64,000 nt of DNA from contig NC_091868.1 in NCBI RefSeq assembly GCF_019399895.1, positions 2,590,499 through 2,654,498 of the forward strand. Reading direction: 5' to 3'. Source of the DNA: Cardiocondyla obscurior. Lineage: Eukaryota > Arthropoda > Insecta > Hymenoptera > Formicidae. Positions 37,786 to 50,300 of this stretch are shown here, piece after piece; position 1 is the first letter of the stretch; the number at the start of each line of letters is the position of its first letter. The notes beneath the pieces are model-generated. The model ran no database searches. It had not been told where the DNA came from and saw nothing but the letters and a program-made list of their open reading frames with translations. The translations under genes were made by a program, and so were the position numbers.

Positions 37786-39600
37786 AAAAATAACAATGGT
37801 TATTTATATCAGTATCTAAGTTGCATTGCAATTAAAATTGATTAAAAGTTTGCTTTTTTGTTATAAAATAGATTAAAAGTATTGCTTTGTTTTGTTAAAT
37901 GACTGAGTAAAAATGTGACAATGACAAATTTGTTTAAGAAACAAACTTGTTTAAAACAAGTTATATTTGTAATAGATAATCAATACTCACATATTTCTTC
38001 AGAGTCAATTTAAATGTTTAAAAATGTTACGTACCATTAGCAGTATTTTTTTTTTTAAGCTTATTTTTTTATTTATAATACTATGACATCAGAAATGTTT
38101 ATATCTTATTTACAAATTAATACTGATGTTACAAGATACACTGTTTAAGTAAATGCTTTATTAGAAGTATAACATGACAATATAATTCGACAATAATATT
38201 AAGTAAAAACAAATAGTATCTTATTTTATAAAGTACCATATATATTAATTTGTTACTTTATGTTTAATTCTGTCAAAGTTTAGTTTTTTAAATGCTTTCA
38301 AGCAAAGTGCCTACCTCAAAGGTTAAATATATAAAATATGTATAATGTAACATTTGTACAAATGTAATATTTAAACATCTTTCTAATTAAATAATAATTA
38401 GAAGTTTAAGTTTATGTACAATATGTTATTGTTACACTGAAAAAGACTGAAAGCATTATAGACTTTATTTCAAAATATGCAGCAGTTTTCTTATTTATTT
38501 ATCTGTAATAACATCTATAATTCCTTAAAACGTTTCGAATAAAAGAACATATAAATGTAAATTAAATTAATGGACAAGTATAGGTTATCTAAGTACTTAG
38601 GATCCAATTATTTATGCATCGGATTTTAACATGAAATTTAAAGCCTCAAGGTTTAAATATTGAAGTCTTTGAAACAAATTGCTAGTACTAAGAGCTTTTA
38701 AATATAATTATTTTATTTTTATAAATTATATTTGTTATAAATATGTGATACAACTTAACTAAAAATTATATATTAATTTATACTGCTCTACAGTTAAACA
38801 GAGGATAGTTTGGAGTTTCAAGGATCGCAAAACGTAAAAGATAAGATAAATCAAGATCAAAATTAATTTAATAACGTAAATAAAACAATATAAATTAATC
38901 TTGATTTATTAAAAAAATTTTTTTTATAAACTTAAGAAATAATTAATGTGGGTATGAAATAAAATAAAATAAATTAAAACAATAAAGTGAGAAGGTTAAA
39001 AGAATAAGTTTATTCAAAATTAATATTTTAATTGCAGAGGTAAAAGTACATAACTGACGCTCTTGACTTCAGAGGTAGCGACATTTTCCGAATCACGCAG
39101 TCTGGTTCGTTACTTTGAGTCATTGTTCTTCGTACCGCGGCGTAGGTGAGTCGCTCCCGGGCCGCGCTGAAATTCCGACGAAACTTGAGCGGTAAGCAGA
39201 GCTCGAATTGACTGCGTACAATGGTAAACGTATACCCCGTACATCGTATTCATAACGTATCGACGATTCAAGCCACCGCGTGGGCTAATACATTGCTTTA
39301 ACTTGGTCAATCGAAGTCTCGTCGCGCGATCGAGGGATCACGAAGCAAGCCTGCACCGGCAGAGGTCTCGAAGCGAGCTATTTTCGCGAGGTATATTAAT
39401 GACTTTCGTATTTCATGAGAGACTGTATTCCGTCTTAGCTGCGCGTTTGACGATTGTGATTCGAACTCGAAATTATTCGCCTCAAGATACGGTAGCTAGC
39501 GAACGTAACTTTAGCGTCGTGTACGTCGAGTTTCTTATGTATGTGTAATACCGCGCCGGCCGGATTGCCGATGACTTATTTCTCTCCGTTCTTTCATCCC
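37786..39600. other. AT-rich intergenic region
   Basis: AT-rich DNA downstream of the small Cys-rich gene, with no coding exon that I can support. It becomes CpG-rich again from about 39.05 kb, leading into the block at 39.6 kb. Confidence 0.5.
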
Positions 39601-40140
39601 CTGTCTCTGACGCCTAGGATCACGTACGGTAGCCGCTGTCGTCGCAAAAAAATGTCATATCTGCTCTTTGGTGTACTCTAACGGCGACGGTTATAACGCC
39701 GATTCGGTTGCCTGGTACAGGCAAGTAAAGTATTTGTTGCGGCGACGGCGGCTGGCGTACGTTCCTTCTCTACTACTACCTCTCCCGTCCTTGGTCGCCA
39801 GAGGAACGCTTTCTCTCGCAGTCTTCGACTGCCGGCGTTACGCGACACACATGTGCAAGGCATCGTGCGCGACTCAACGCACACCACGCCAAGGTCACGT
39901 ACACAAGCCGTCGTCGCCGAAGCAAACGCTCTGTATCTGCCTTGACATGGACTGTACACGAGCGGCGCGTGAAGTCGGTCTTTTCAAACTGCCTCAGTTA
40001 TTTCGCCATCTTGCGTTCCGTTACGAGCGATTATTAGGCGACTCCGTCGCGGTATTAGCGGGATTTTATTTCGTCGGGAGTGCCGTACAAAGTTTCGCGC
40101 GAGGGTTGCGTCGTAGATTTTTGAGGTAATTTCACGCGAT
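39600..40140 (+). promoter_or_regulatory. CpG-rich block with convergent copies of the CGTCGTCGC/ATATCTGCT motif
   Basis: A plus-strand copy (39623-39675) has CGTACGGTAGCCG, GTCGTCGCA and CATATCTGCTCTTTGGTGTAC. A degenerate minus-strand copy follows at about 39782-39710 (CGTACGCCAGCCGCCGTCGC). The same motif lies upstream of RPB8. Placed just before the triplicated non-coding exons, this is the likely promoter and leader of that transcript. A 153-codon open frame starting with GTG crosses it, but has no ATG start and no family match. Confidence 0.45.
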
Positions 40141-40513
40141 TGTAACTGGGGACGCGTGGACTGTACCATACGCGTATGCGTGTGCCTTGGAAATTCAACC
40201 GTCTAAGAGGATGAGAGGACTGAGAGGATGACTGAGAGGAGGACCAGGCCCAGGGTGGCATCGGGCGACGTCGGGATTATTCTTCGGTAAATAATATTCA
40301 TTCTCTCCTCATTCTTCTACTCATTGTTCGTTGGAAAGACTGATTTAATTTCGCGATGATTATATATTGTATTTTCTCTTGTCCTCTCTTTTAATTTTGT
40401 ATGAAAAAAAAAAAAAAACTATTTTTCCGTATCACTATTATAATACTTTAAATATCATCCCATTTCAGTTTCTTAATTATATGGATTATTAAAATAAAAA
40501 TTATATTTTTCAG

Positions 40514-40645
40514 CAGACTCGAGAGGAAGCATCAACGACCAAAGTGTGTGTGTGTGTGCAGTATTCATGTGTTCCTTGGACGTGTAACCATCTGAGAGGA
40601 GGACCAGGCTCAGGGAGCATCGGGCGACGTCGGGGTAGCTCTTGG
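40514..40645 (+). ncRNA. Tandem exon copy B
   Basis: A 132-base exon between TATTTTTCAG and GTAAATATT. It includes a short TG repeat and the CTGAGAGGAGGACCAGGCTC core. It is open in frame 1 for all 44 codons, which is not conserved in copy C. Confidence 0.5.
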
Positions 40646-40771
40646 GTAAATATTAAAATCATTGTTCATTATTAATTGTAAAAAGCTGATTTAATTTTGC
40701 GATGATTATATCGTATTTAGTTTCAGATTTCTAATCATATGAATTAATTAGATAAAAATTATATTTTTCAG

Positions 40772-40903
40772 CAGACTCGAGAGGAAGCATCAACGACAAA
40801 AGTGTGTGTGTATGCAGCGTTCCTTGGACGTGTAACCATTTGAGAGGAGGACCAGACTCAGAGAGGCATCAGGCAACAAAAGAGCTACCCCATCACATCA
40901 TCG
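40772..40903 (+). ncRNA. Tandem exon copy C
   Basis: A 132-base exon between TATTTTTCAG and GTGAGTC. The first 26 bases are identical to copy B; a deletion at the TG repeat and a divergent 3' third shift the frame and bring in stop codons. Confidence 0.5.
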
Positions 40904-43900
40904 GTGAGTCACATTAATTTTTCTATGCATTGTTCATTGTTGGTTTGCAAAATTTCGATTTAATTTCATGGCAATTGTATTACATTTTCGTCTCCCATCC
41001 CCTTTTTTTATTTTATATTTTAATAGTACAGAAAATAATATGGAAAAACATATAAAGTATTTTTTCTCATATCAGGATATACTTTAAATATCAACAAATT
41101 TTAATGTTCTAGTTATTTAAATCAATAATTGAAAATTAAATTTTTATCTACTTTGAATTTTATAAAATAATATTAATATAAATTATTTCTTTTTCAGAAA
41201 TTATGTAGCTTTGATAAAATATTTTTTTTTAGAATAAAAAAGTAATTTTTAATCATTTTTACCCCTTTTATACATTGAAATTATAATTTAGACATTCATT
41301 AGTATTGTCCCAATTTCATAGAAAAATTTTTGTAAGTACAAACATAAAGATGATAAAATGTACATACATACATCTTATTAGATAATAATGATTGCGTCAT
41401 GGAATGAAAGAAAAAGGCTTACATTTTTTAATCGTGTATTTCCAGTACCAAATATTCAATACATTTTGCTCTTACAATACAATTACATTGCGAAACTTAG
41501 TAAAATGTGAACCTGATAATCCAACAATGAAAAATGTGTCTCAATTAAAAGTAGATAGTTTTTATCTGAATACAGTAGATTTTGAACAATATAACAATAA
41601 AAAAAAAAAAAATAAACCACTGCTATTTCGAGGTTAAATAATATTGCTTAAAAAATATCTACACGTGATAAATTAATAATCGTTGGTAAAACTCAGTAAA
41701 ACTTATTGTACTTCATACCAGAAGTATCTGTATCGGCTTGTAAATATTTTATTCGTGTACGACCTATCGACTGATAAAATCGGCGGGTTAAACATGGGCA
41801 ATAAAAGTATTGATTAACATATAATAATTCGTAAAGTACGCTGCTATAACTATTATTATATCGTATTGCGATAAAGATACATCTAATGAGTTAATCTAAC
41901 GTTACGAACTAACGGGGGCGATAGTAAAATGGACGAGTTAAAGGACCGAAAAGTTGCAATCGACTAACAATGTTTAACTTATATCAATCTAGTTACGGTA
42001 CGCGTGGCTTCTAATTTGTTGTAACTTCTTTTCCCCTCGGAACATCGCTAGTATAGCTTTTCTTTGTGTAGGCTCTTTAAATGTGATACTTAGGATGGCT
42101 CATCGTTTCGGCAGATATCAGAAAAATGTCGTGGATTCAATATCTTTTAGAATTAATAATTAATAACATTTTTAATAAGACAAATTCCAGGGGTAGATTT
42201 TAGTACGTTTCCTCTCATTTCCATTGACAATAAGCTACACCACGGATATGTTATTTCAAAACTAGCCATCAAGATATATAATAGAATAGAGATTACACAT
42301 TTGCAGCAAATGATATTTACTGTAAATTGTAATTATTTAATTTATAAAAGAAATTATTAATTCGAGAGTTGATGAGGCACCCTATCTTTTTATTGCCAGC
42401 TATATGATACGAATATACATATAAATTCTGTTTAAAACTAGTACTTTTAGCGCAATTTTGACTGAATTAACACAAGCCTTGGTTAGTTATTTGCTTTTTC
42501 GGTTCTGTGCATAATTGAAATTAAAATGTTGATGTCGAATCTTAAGATAGTTACCATACAGTACCATTGTACTATAATACAGCTGGGACTTAGTCGTATA
42601 TTTCAAGTCGATTTCGTTGTCGACGCCTATTCTTTCTGCTTTCCATTTTTAGCAAGGAGATGCTGAGTAAGCATTAACAAACCATGCAACGCTTCATCTT
42701 AAAAATTTATTTCTAAGGAGTGTTTATAATATAAAAAAGCGTCTCCTTTCTAATAATCGAGCGCAAAGACAAAGGAAAGTGCCGAAAATGATGTCGGAAA
42801 TGTGCAGCTAAATTCCAGCTCGGTATTTTAATATAAACGCGAACATTAGGACAAGCTTAATTTATAAGTCTTGATAACGATTTGGGAACAATACATATAT
42901 TATATGTATGTACGAGAACAACACATACATACATACTATTAGGTAAACTGCACTTTGTATATAGTCATTCTCTTCGACTAAAAATTCGTTATCCTGAGTT
43001 TGGCATCTCGATTAAGATTTTTACCGACGTTACACGATTACAAATTAATGGTTCGGTAGAAAGTGATATATATATTTTATATATATATATATAAAAAAAG
43101 GAACAATTTCTTCTTTTATAAATCGATTGATTATTAATCAAGTTTAGCATACGTATACAGTTCGCACTTTCTTAAATATACATAACTTTTAGATTCAAAA
43201 ACTCGTACACGTACATACATGTTACATGACACGTTTACATGGGAGAATGAAATAAAGAAAAAAAAAACAAAAACGTCGTAATTCTAGTTGCAAAATTCAT
43301 TTATTTTGCTCTGTGAATGCAGTAAAAATTTAGAAAGAACAGAATCTGCGGATTAGTTCTGTACAACGCATACCTTTCGAGACTTGTATGATTCAGTAAA
43401 CATATATAGGGATTCATCGATAGCGCGATTAAAAAGTATCGCGATCCAATATAAATTAAAAAAATCAAACCAACCTATATCCACTCGTGCTTTCGTAATC
43501 TAATGTATACACACATGTATATTCATGAGAATATCACAAAAGAATAACAATCGAAACTAGAACTTTTCCTTAAAGAAAGAATATAAAATGATCCGTTGTA
43601 AACATATTAGAAAAGGAAAATGCGATGGGCTCTTAGGAACAATAGAGTAGAAATCAAATATCGATCTAAGTATTAAAAAATATTCTGAGTTGTACATTTT
43701 TAAAATTAAAATTAATTAGTACTTTAGTGTCTTACATATACAGAATTCATTTATAAAATTCAAATATTTATGAAAAATAATTTATAAAAAATACATCTTC
43801 AAAATACTGTATTAATATCAGTCGTTGTAAATTAAAAAATTATTTATTAAAAATATTTAAACAATAAATTTAACCCTTCAGCAGGCACCTGGGGTGTTTT

Positions 43901-44570
43901 TTTTTACACTCCAGTTTTTCTTTATACATAAAACGAATTTCATGAAAAAAAAAATTTGATTGATATTTGATTTCCACTTTTCCCCTTGTGGGGATGTCTA
44001 GTCTTAAAAGTTAAAAAGTATCGATGAAGTCCTTACGTCTCTCCTACAATTACATTGATGTGTTACAGATAATATAGCCAATGAATTACAAATAATATCG
44101 CTAATGAATATGATAAGGTTACTTCTGTTAATAATCCTACGTTGAAATTTTTTGTTCGATCGTTTCGTAATTTTCTTTGTGCTTTGGGTGGGTGACAGTT
44201 TTTCTGCAAGCTGCGATTACAAAGGCGCGATGTGTAACAGGGCTTTCGTTTCTATTTCTCGTTAGGATCGCAACTGGTAAATCTATTGTTAAATCGTAAG
44301 ATTATAGAACCGCGCTGCACGTGTCGTCTTAGAATAAAATACAATTCGTATCTTAATAGTATTGCAGAAATTGATATGGGCTTTAATCGAGCCGTTTTCA
44401 TATAGTAAACAACGAGGCAGTGTTACATTAGGTTTTGGCTATTCAATATAAATTTCTTTAGTCAACATCCGACTTAAAAACTTTCGCTAACAAATTAAAT
44501 CTTAACACTTTCCTCATTTATTCGGCAATTCTATAAAACGTTTATTGGCACGACCAATGCATTGAGAATG
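40904..44570. other. AT-rich region downstream of the candidate ncRNA
   Basis: No protein-like exon seen. It could contain further exons or the 3' end of the plus-strand non-coding transcript. A TA repeat lies at about 43067-43093, and the 21-base segment shared with 31988 lies at 42498-42518. Confidence 0.4.
43067..43093. repeat. (TA)n-rich stretch
   Basis: TA repeats broken by a short TTTT run, within AT-rich intergenic DNA. Confidence 0.75.
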
Positions 44571-44819
44571 TCAAGAGATTACGTAACCGGCGTAATTGAG
44601 CTCGTGCTCGAACGTGCGATCAAGATGTGCCTTTTGGCCTTCTCGACTATTGACGCAAACCAGTAGTATGAATGATATGAAATTGATGATTCGGGCGATG
44701 TCGTGAAAGTCAGCCGGGAAGATCCTCGGGCACATCTTGAGCTCACCCTCGGGGTTAAAACTTTTGTCGTAAATCACGTGGCAGCTTTTTGGCTTTTGTG
44801 TGCGATAATATTCCTCCAT
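44571..44819 (-). CDS. Candidate 82-residue protein with one membrane-like segment
   Basis: An ATG in a strong context (GAAAATGG) opens 82 codons ending in TGA. Third codon positions are GC-rich here (for example GAG CTC AAG ATG TGC CCG AGG ATC TTC) although the surrounding DNA is AT-rich, which suggests selection on coding. A hydrophobic stretch, IINFISFILLVCV at about residues 45-57, could span a membrane; the ends are charged and hold three Cys. I recognise no family. DNA to the right (about 45.2-45.4 kb) is CpG-richer and could be its promoter. It might also be a chance ORF. Confidence 0.35.
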   Translation of the reverse strand: MEEYYRTQKPKSCHVIYDKSFNPEGELKMCPRIFPADFHDIARIINFISFILLVCVNSREGQKAHLDRTFEHELNYAGYVIS

Positions 44820-47349
44820 TTTCTCTCCTCGGTACTTAATTCCTCAGTCAGTATGTGCGATTATAGGACATAACACTTGCCATTCTCGTTACTCCATACA
44901 TTGATTTTATAAGTGCTATTAAAACGCGTATACGTACGACGGAACGAATAAGTGAAATTGTCGAATCACTTATCCGTGCAATCGTACGTTTACATATGAA
45001 AAATGATTCGGTCACTGGTCTTAGACTATTGGTGCTTCGGTAAACGTGTTTAAAAGCATGAGAGTTCGTTTTCGTCTCGATTACTCTTCGAATGATATAA
45101 TGACGAGAATACAATCTTCCGCGAATATCGAACCTGTTCTCTTCGAGGCGGACTTAAATAAAATATGCGAGGTCTGTCATACATAGAGTATACGCTGTAA
45201 AATATCAAACCGTGCTTGTTCACGTGTATTGGTTCTGTGTTCGTTCTGTTACGTGCGTGCTAATGTAAGACGGTACGAGACACGTTGCGTTCCTCGTCTC
45301 ATCGCGTCTCCCTAGCATAGTCGACGAACGTAATGTAAAGCAAACAACGCGAAAGCGTCTATCGATCTATAGAAGTCTCCGCCACTTCTAATTTCTGACT
45401 GACTTCGACTAGACGCGGGACACTAAATCTGAATAAAAATTATAATCGCAACGGAATATCACGAACGACGATCGCTTTCGCATACCGATAACAACGAATC
45501 GTTTCGAGCAACCTATGCCTATCAATATTCTTAAATCACAGTCAATTTAACAGGAATGGGCATAATGAATATCAGTAAAAGTAACAGTAATTGATTATCT
45601 GCCGAAAGTGCGATCTCACTTTAGCCGCTACTATCATTATTTTCTAATAGTTTCCATATGTTTTAAGAATATTACTGTTGAGCATCACAAAAATGAGTGA
45701 CAGTCTTCACATAATATATCTACATTATCGCTTGTGTTATTTAAATAGCTAGTTATTAAAACAAAGCGGCAAAGTGGTTCTGCCACTTCTTTTCTATTCA
45801 GCAATTTCACATAAAAGCACACAAGAACGCACATCGAAAGTTTTAGAAACACGTTAGTGCGGAGGGTGATTAAATTCGCTATTAGATTAACTGTTAAGCG
45901 ATAATATAAATGCATTTCGCGTGTGTAGACTTTCGTAACGCAATATTAATTTATAGGAATGACAGAGTAAATCTACGAATCGATATGCTCTTCCGCGAAT
46001 GTTTCTAAATTACACGATTAAACTTAGAAGAGAGTGGATTCAAAACTGGCTACGTGGCCTTTTAAAATTTTAATTACTGGGTCACTTTGAGCAGCCATAT
46101 CGGGCCATTCACCTCTAAAATTAAGCGGCGAACTAAATTGCGTACAAAAAACTAAAGTACACTTCTGTTAGGCTCTTTAATTTCGTTTCGTGACATTAAT
46201 TAGTTAACGGTTCTGTACTGCAACATTCATTTAAAAAAAAAAGTTAGAAAATTACATTACGCGAACCATATTAGGCAGACAAAACGATGGCAGAAAGCGT
46301 ATCGATGCAAAAAAATCCTACTATTAAAAAAGTTCTTATGCAACAAAAACAGCGAGCAAAGCTAACGTAATTGAGTGAAGTTTATTGTACGTTATATCTA
46401 CAATTAGTCTTGAAATGTGTCCGATTGAAATTATCATTCATTTCGTTAAAGTTAAATATGTTGTGCGCAACAAAGATCTATGACATAATCTACAAGACAA
46501 CGACTGTTAAAGGCGGTCTTAAAATAATTATTTTTATAGTTTCACGGTTGCAGCAGTAAAATAAAACATCGACCAGATCTCTTTTAATGTCATTTATGAA
46601 ATTATCACGACGAAAAGCACTGAAAGCATGAAATAAGATTTCCAATCTTGAAATTCATTTGGCACAGATACAATCGATATTTTAACGTACTGCTAACTTT
46701 ATTGAAATTACCTATCCTATCAGTTTCCATGTATTCTGTTTAGGCAGTATAAAAAAGATATTAAGACATATCGGGTAGTCATATTAAAGATAAAAAAAAT
46801 TCTCAAGAACAATAGACGATTACGGCAGATGACACTTTGGTTTGATCACTTTTTAAATCGATCACGTGTGAAATTACAACTACAAAGAAATTTTGTAACT
46901 TTAATTATAACAATTCTTTGTCTTTTCTTGTAAAAAAATTATTACGATAAGCAAAACTGAAAGTCAAACGTGAAAAAATTAACGACAAGAGCTGATTTTT
47001 ACGATACAAGAAAGCAGCGTGTTAACATAAATAGTTAACAGATACAAGTTAATCATCAAAAAAAGTAAAATGCATAACTGTAGTGACGTCCAAGATTAAT
47101 TAAAAATTTGAAGCGTTTTTTTTTTTTTTCGTATCGTATTAGTTTTTCTATCTTTCTCTCGTTATAGGGCCGCCGAAACAAATGTTAGTTTTATGAACTG
47201 CATCTTAAAGTAGCGCGTTACGTTTTTTTTGACATAGTACGATTTACATGAAGTACGTGGGATCAATTAATATCAGTTTATATCTGCGAATAAGTACTTA
47301 TGGTTTGGGGTTATGCATGAAGGGCTTCTTAAACTGTATAAGAACAAAG
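44820..47349. other. AT-rich region upstream of the 82-residue ORF and downstream of Enoph1
   Basis: No coding exon is supported. It should include the Enoph1 3' UTR: a minus-strand AATAAA lies at 46698-46703, about 650 bases past the stop. A CpG-richer patch is at about 45.2-45.4 kb. Confidence 0.4.
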
Positions 47350-50300
47350 TTAAGACGTCGCCGCTACAACTACGGGAGGAACAACGTCGGGTTCTCCGGC
47401 ACCGTCGGCTACGGCAGAATCGACGACTTTTTTAACTTTTATGGATTCCGCACTATTTTCTGACGAACTCTCGGGCTCACCGTTTTGCGCTGCCGCGTCT
47501 TCATTCGTCGTCTCCTTCGATGACCCTTCGTTCAGTCCGTTGCTATGTAATTTGTCGTCCAACACTGGCACATCTGTATTTCCGTTTTGTGTGGTTCCGT
47601 TGAGTTTTTGCTTTTCCGTTTCCACTGTATTTTTGTCTTTCGTATCCACTACATTATCTTCTTTCACTGTCTCCTCTTTTTTTATTGTCTCCTGCTTTGC
47701 AGTTTCATTCTCAGTGTCAGTCTTCGTTTCTGTTCCTTGTGCTATTTTTTCATCGACTTTTTCAGATTCTGCGGACACCTCAGTTGAGGCTGTTGTTTCT
47801 TTTCTTACGTCTGTAGCTTCCGTTTCTGATATTACAGCTTTTTCCACAGGTGTTTCTACAGTGTCTCCATTTTCTGTGACATTAGTAGTCTCTTTCTTTG
47901 TTACTTCTTGTTCGTTCTTCGCCGAAATGTTCTCGCTTTCAGGCTTATCTGAAACACTCTTTGATTCCTCTTTTACTTCGTCTTTTTTCGCTGTCAAGCA
48001 TTCTTCAGGTTTGTTCGCTATATTTTTGTCACTAGTTTGTGGTCCGTTTGCTTTTTCGTCACTTTCAGTCGTTTGTATCTTATCAGCACTTTCGGCCTGT
48101 ACATCTTTTGCAACGTCTGTAGAATCTTTAATCTTTTTCTCGGAAGACGTAATAGTCTCAGACTTTGGTACAGACTCGGAAACATTCATAGAATCATCGG
48201 CAGTAACTTCAGTTGTGATTTTATTTGAATCTTTTTCAGTCTTTTCTGCTATAGTGCTTTTATCATTTTCTTTTATGGCTAGCGTTGCAGCGTTATCTTT
48301 CGCGGAGATTTTTGCACTTTCAGAGGAACTTGTATCCTCCTTAGCATCGTTAAGTTTGGCATCAGATTCTGTCGTCTCATGTTCAGTAACATTTAAAACA
48401 TCTTTTTCGGCTGTTATTGATTCTTTCACTTGTTCCGAAGAAATTGAAGTATCTTTTGATGGTTGATCCTTTACACATTCCTTTCCAGCAGACTCAGTTA
48501 CCTCTTTCGGATCGTTTTTTTCGGCTTTTTTTTCGCTGACATCGGACATTTCTACATCTTCAGGCGTATCCGCTGACTCGTCAGTACCAGTAGTACCTTC
48601 TTTAGCTTTGTCATCTTCCGTTTCTAACTTTTGTCGCTTTGTAGATGTTTGAAACACCAAATCCGAAAGAGATTTAATAGTCGTATATATAGTTTTTTCT
48701 TCATCGGTTAGTGCAGCATTACCCTCACGTACTACGATTACTGTAGATAAACCTGCTTCTTTGGCAGCTGCAGCTTCTGTTATTGATTAAAGGGACGTAT
48801 TTTAATTTGATTAATGACATAAAAAATTATTTGATCGAGTTAAATCAATATTTTTTTATTTTTTTTATTAAAAAAACCAAGCATACGAACCTTTTACCAC
48901 ATCAGTGAGAAAAATAACATCAGATGGTTTTTCATCGATTTTACTCAGTATATTTTTATAGCTGTTACTTTCTTGTTTTGCACCTACTTCTGTGTCAAAG
49001 AAACCACTAAAATACTAAAAAAGAGAAAGAAAAAAAAAGGACGAAATATAGTTGTTAAAATTTATCAAGATATTTTTTAAAGTCCACAGTATTACACATG
49101 ATGTATAATGTATTAATGTCGAGTACCTTGAGTAAATCACCATGCACAGAATGTCCAAAAAGAAGCTTCTGTGCCTCAACACTGCCACTTGAATAGACAT
49201 ATATCTTTTTGCCATTGCTTGTCCATGATTCAAAAGCTTTAGGAACATCTTCATAAACGCTAAACAAAATATATTTTATTAAAGCTTGATATTAAAGCCA
49301 ACCATTAATTTTCCTCATCAAGTTTTACAATTTTTATTTTTTATTAAATTTGTTATATTTTTCACATTCAAATTTACTTTGTTAGTACTGTTTCAAGGAA
49401 TTAAAATCAGCTGTTGAGGACAAAAGTTTTTAATGCATTTAATATACCTAGATTGCAAAACGTTTACAAGTTTATTTAAAATTAAAAGCAGAAGAGTATA
49501 GAATTTAAGCATAGAATAAAATCTTATTGTAAAGAATACAACAAGACAACTGAAGTGAGCCCATGTACTACTATTCATCTCACTATTTATGATATGCAAT
49601 TTTTTGAAAGGAAATTATAGATGTCTTTACATGTTTAATTATGTGATATCACATGTGAAACTGTAATTCAATAAAAATGTATATTTTGTAAAGACAGTAT
49701 AGCTCATATAGATTCAACTTAATTATTTGATAGAGATGACAACAAAGTGGAGCAAAATAAGATAGTGACTTACTGTCCTTTAACTGTGCCTGCCTTGTAT
49801 GCTTCACGCCACATATGTCCTTGTAGTTGTTTCAGTGCACCTGTCTTACGATCGTTATCCATTTGCCATAAAACATTTTTCAAAAGCGCGTTTTTTTCTT
49901 CTTCAGGCTTATCGCCTCTAATTGCTACAAAGCCATCTAATTTATCTTCCTCGTCTTTTTTTGCCTAAAAAAAGAGCACTGATGAGCTATGAGTAATTAT
50001 GAAATTAATAAAAGAATTAAGATTAGTTTTGAAAAATAAGATGTTATATTTATTTCACAATTTTAATTCAAGGAATTTTTTGAAACAAGCAAAATCGCCT
50101 ATACATTTATAATGAATATTATTTTTAATACTGGCAGGATGAAAGGGAAAAAGGGAATAAAATTTGATTATTATCTGTAGCATGATAAATGACTAATTGT
50201 AGATTCTTATTTTTATTTGTATTACTAGTATAACTGCTAACTTAACGTAACATTCTATTATTCATTTTAAATATTATAAAATAAAAGATTTCATTCAAAA

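Larger units (their letters stand above)
40177..40903 (+). ncRNA. Candidate spliced non-coding transcript with three tandem exon copies
   Basis: Three related exons: copy A (about 40177-40286, donor GTAAAT), copy B (40514-40645, acceptor TTTTTCAG, donor GTAAAT) and copy C (40772-40903, acceptor TTTTTCAG, donor GTGAGT). B and C are both exactly 132 bases and both begin CAGACTCGAGAGGAAGCATC. All three share TGAGAGGAGGACCAG or a close variant. The intervening introns are also related (GATTTAATTTYGCGATGATT, TATTTTTCAG). Copy B is open in one frame but copy C has a stop in the same register after an indel, so the unit is probably non-coding. Downstream exons were not identified. Confidence 0.5.

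Noticed and set aside
39668..40129. 153-codon frame in the 39.6 kb block
   Set aside because: It starts with GTG, lies across the inverted motif copies, and shows no family similarity; treated as promoter or leader.
47441..48466. 341-codon plus-strand ORF inside Enoph1
   Set aside because: It is the reverse strand of the low-complexity Enoph1 tail: runs of S, F and V mirror the E/K/T/D codons. The minus strand joins correctly to five upstream catalytic exons.
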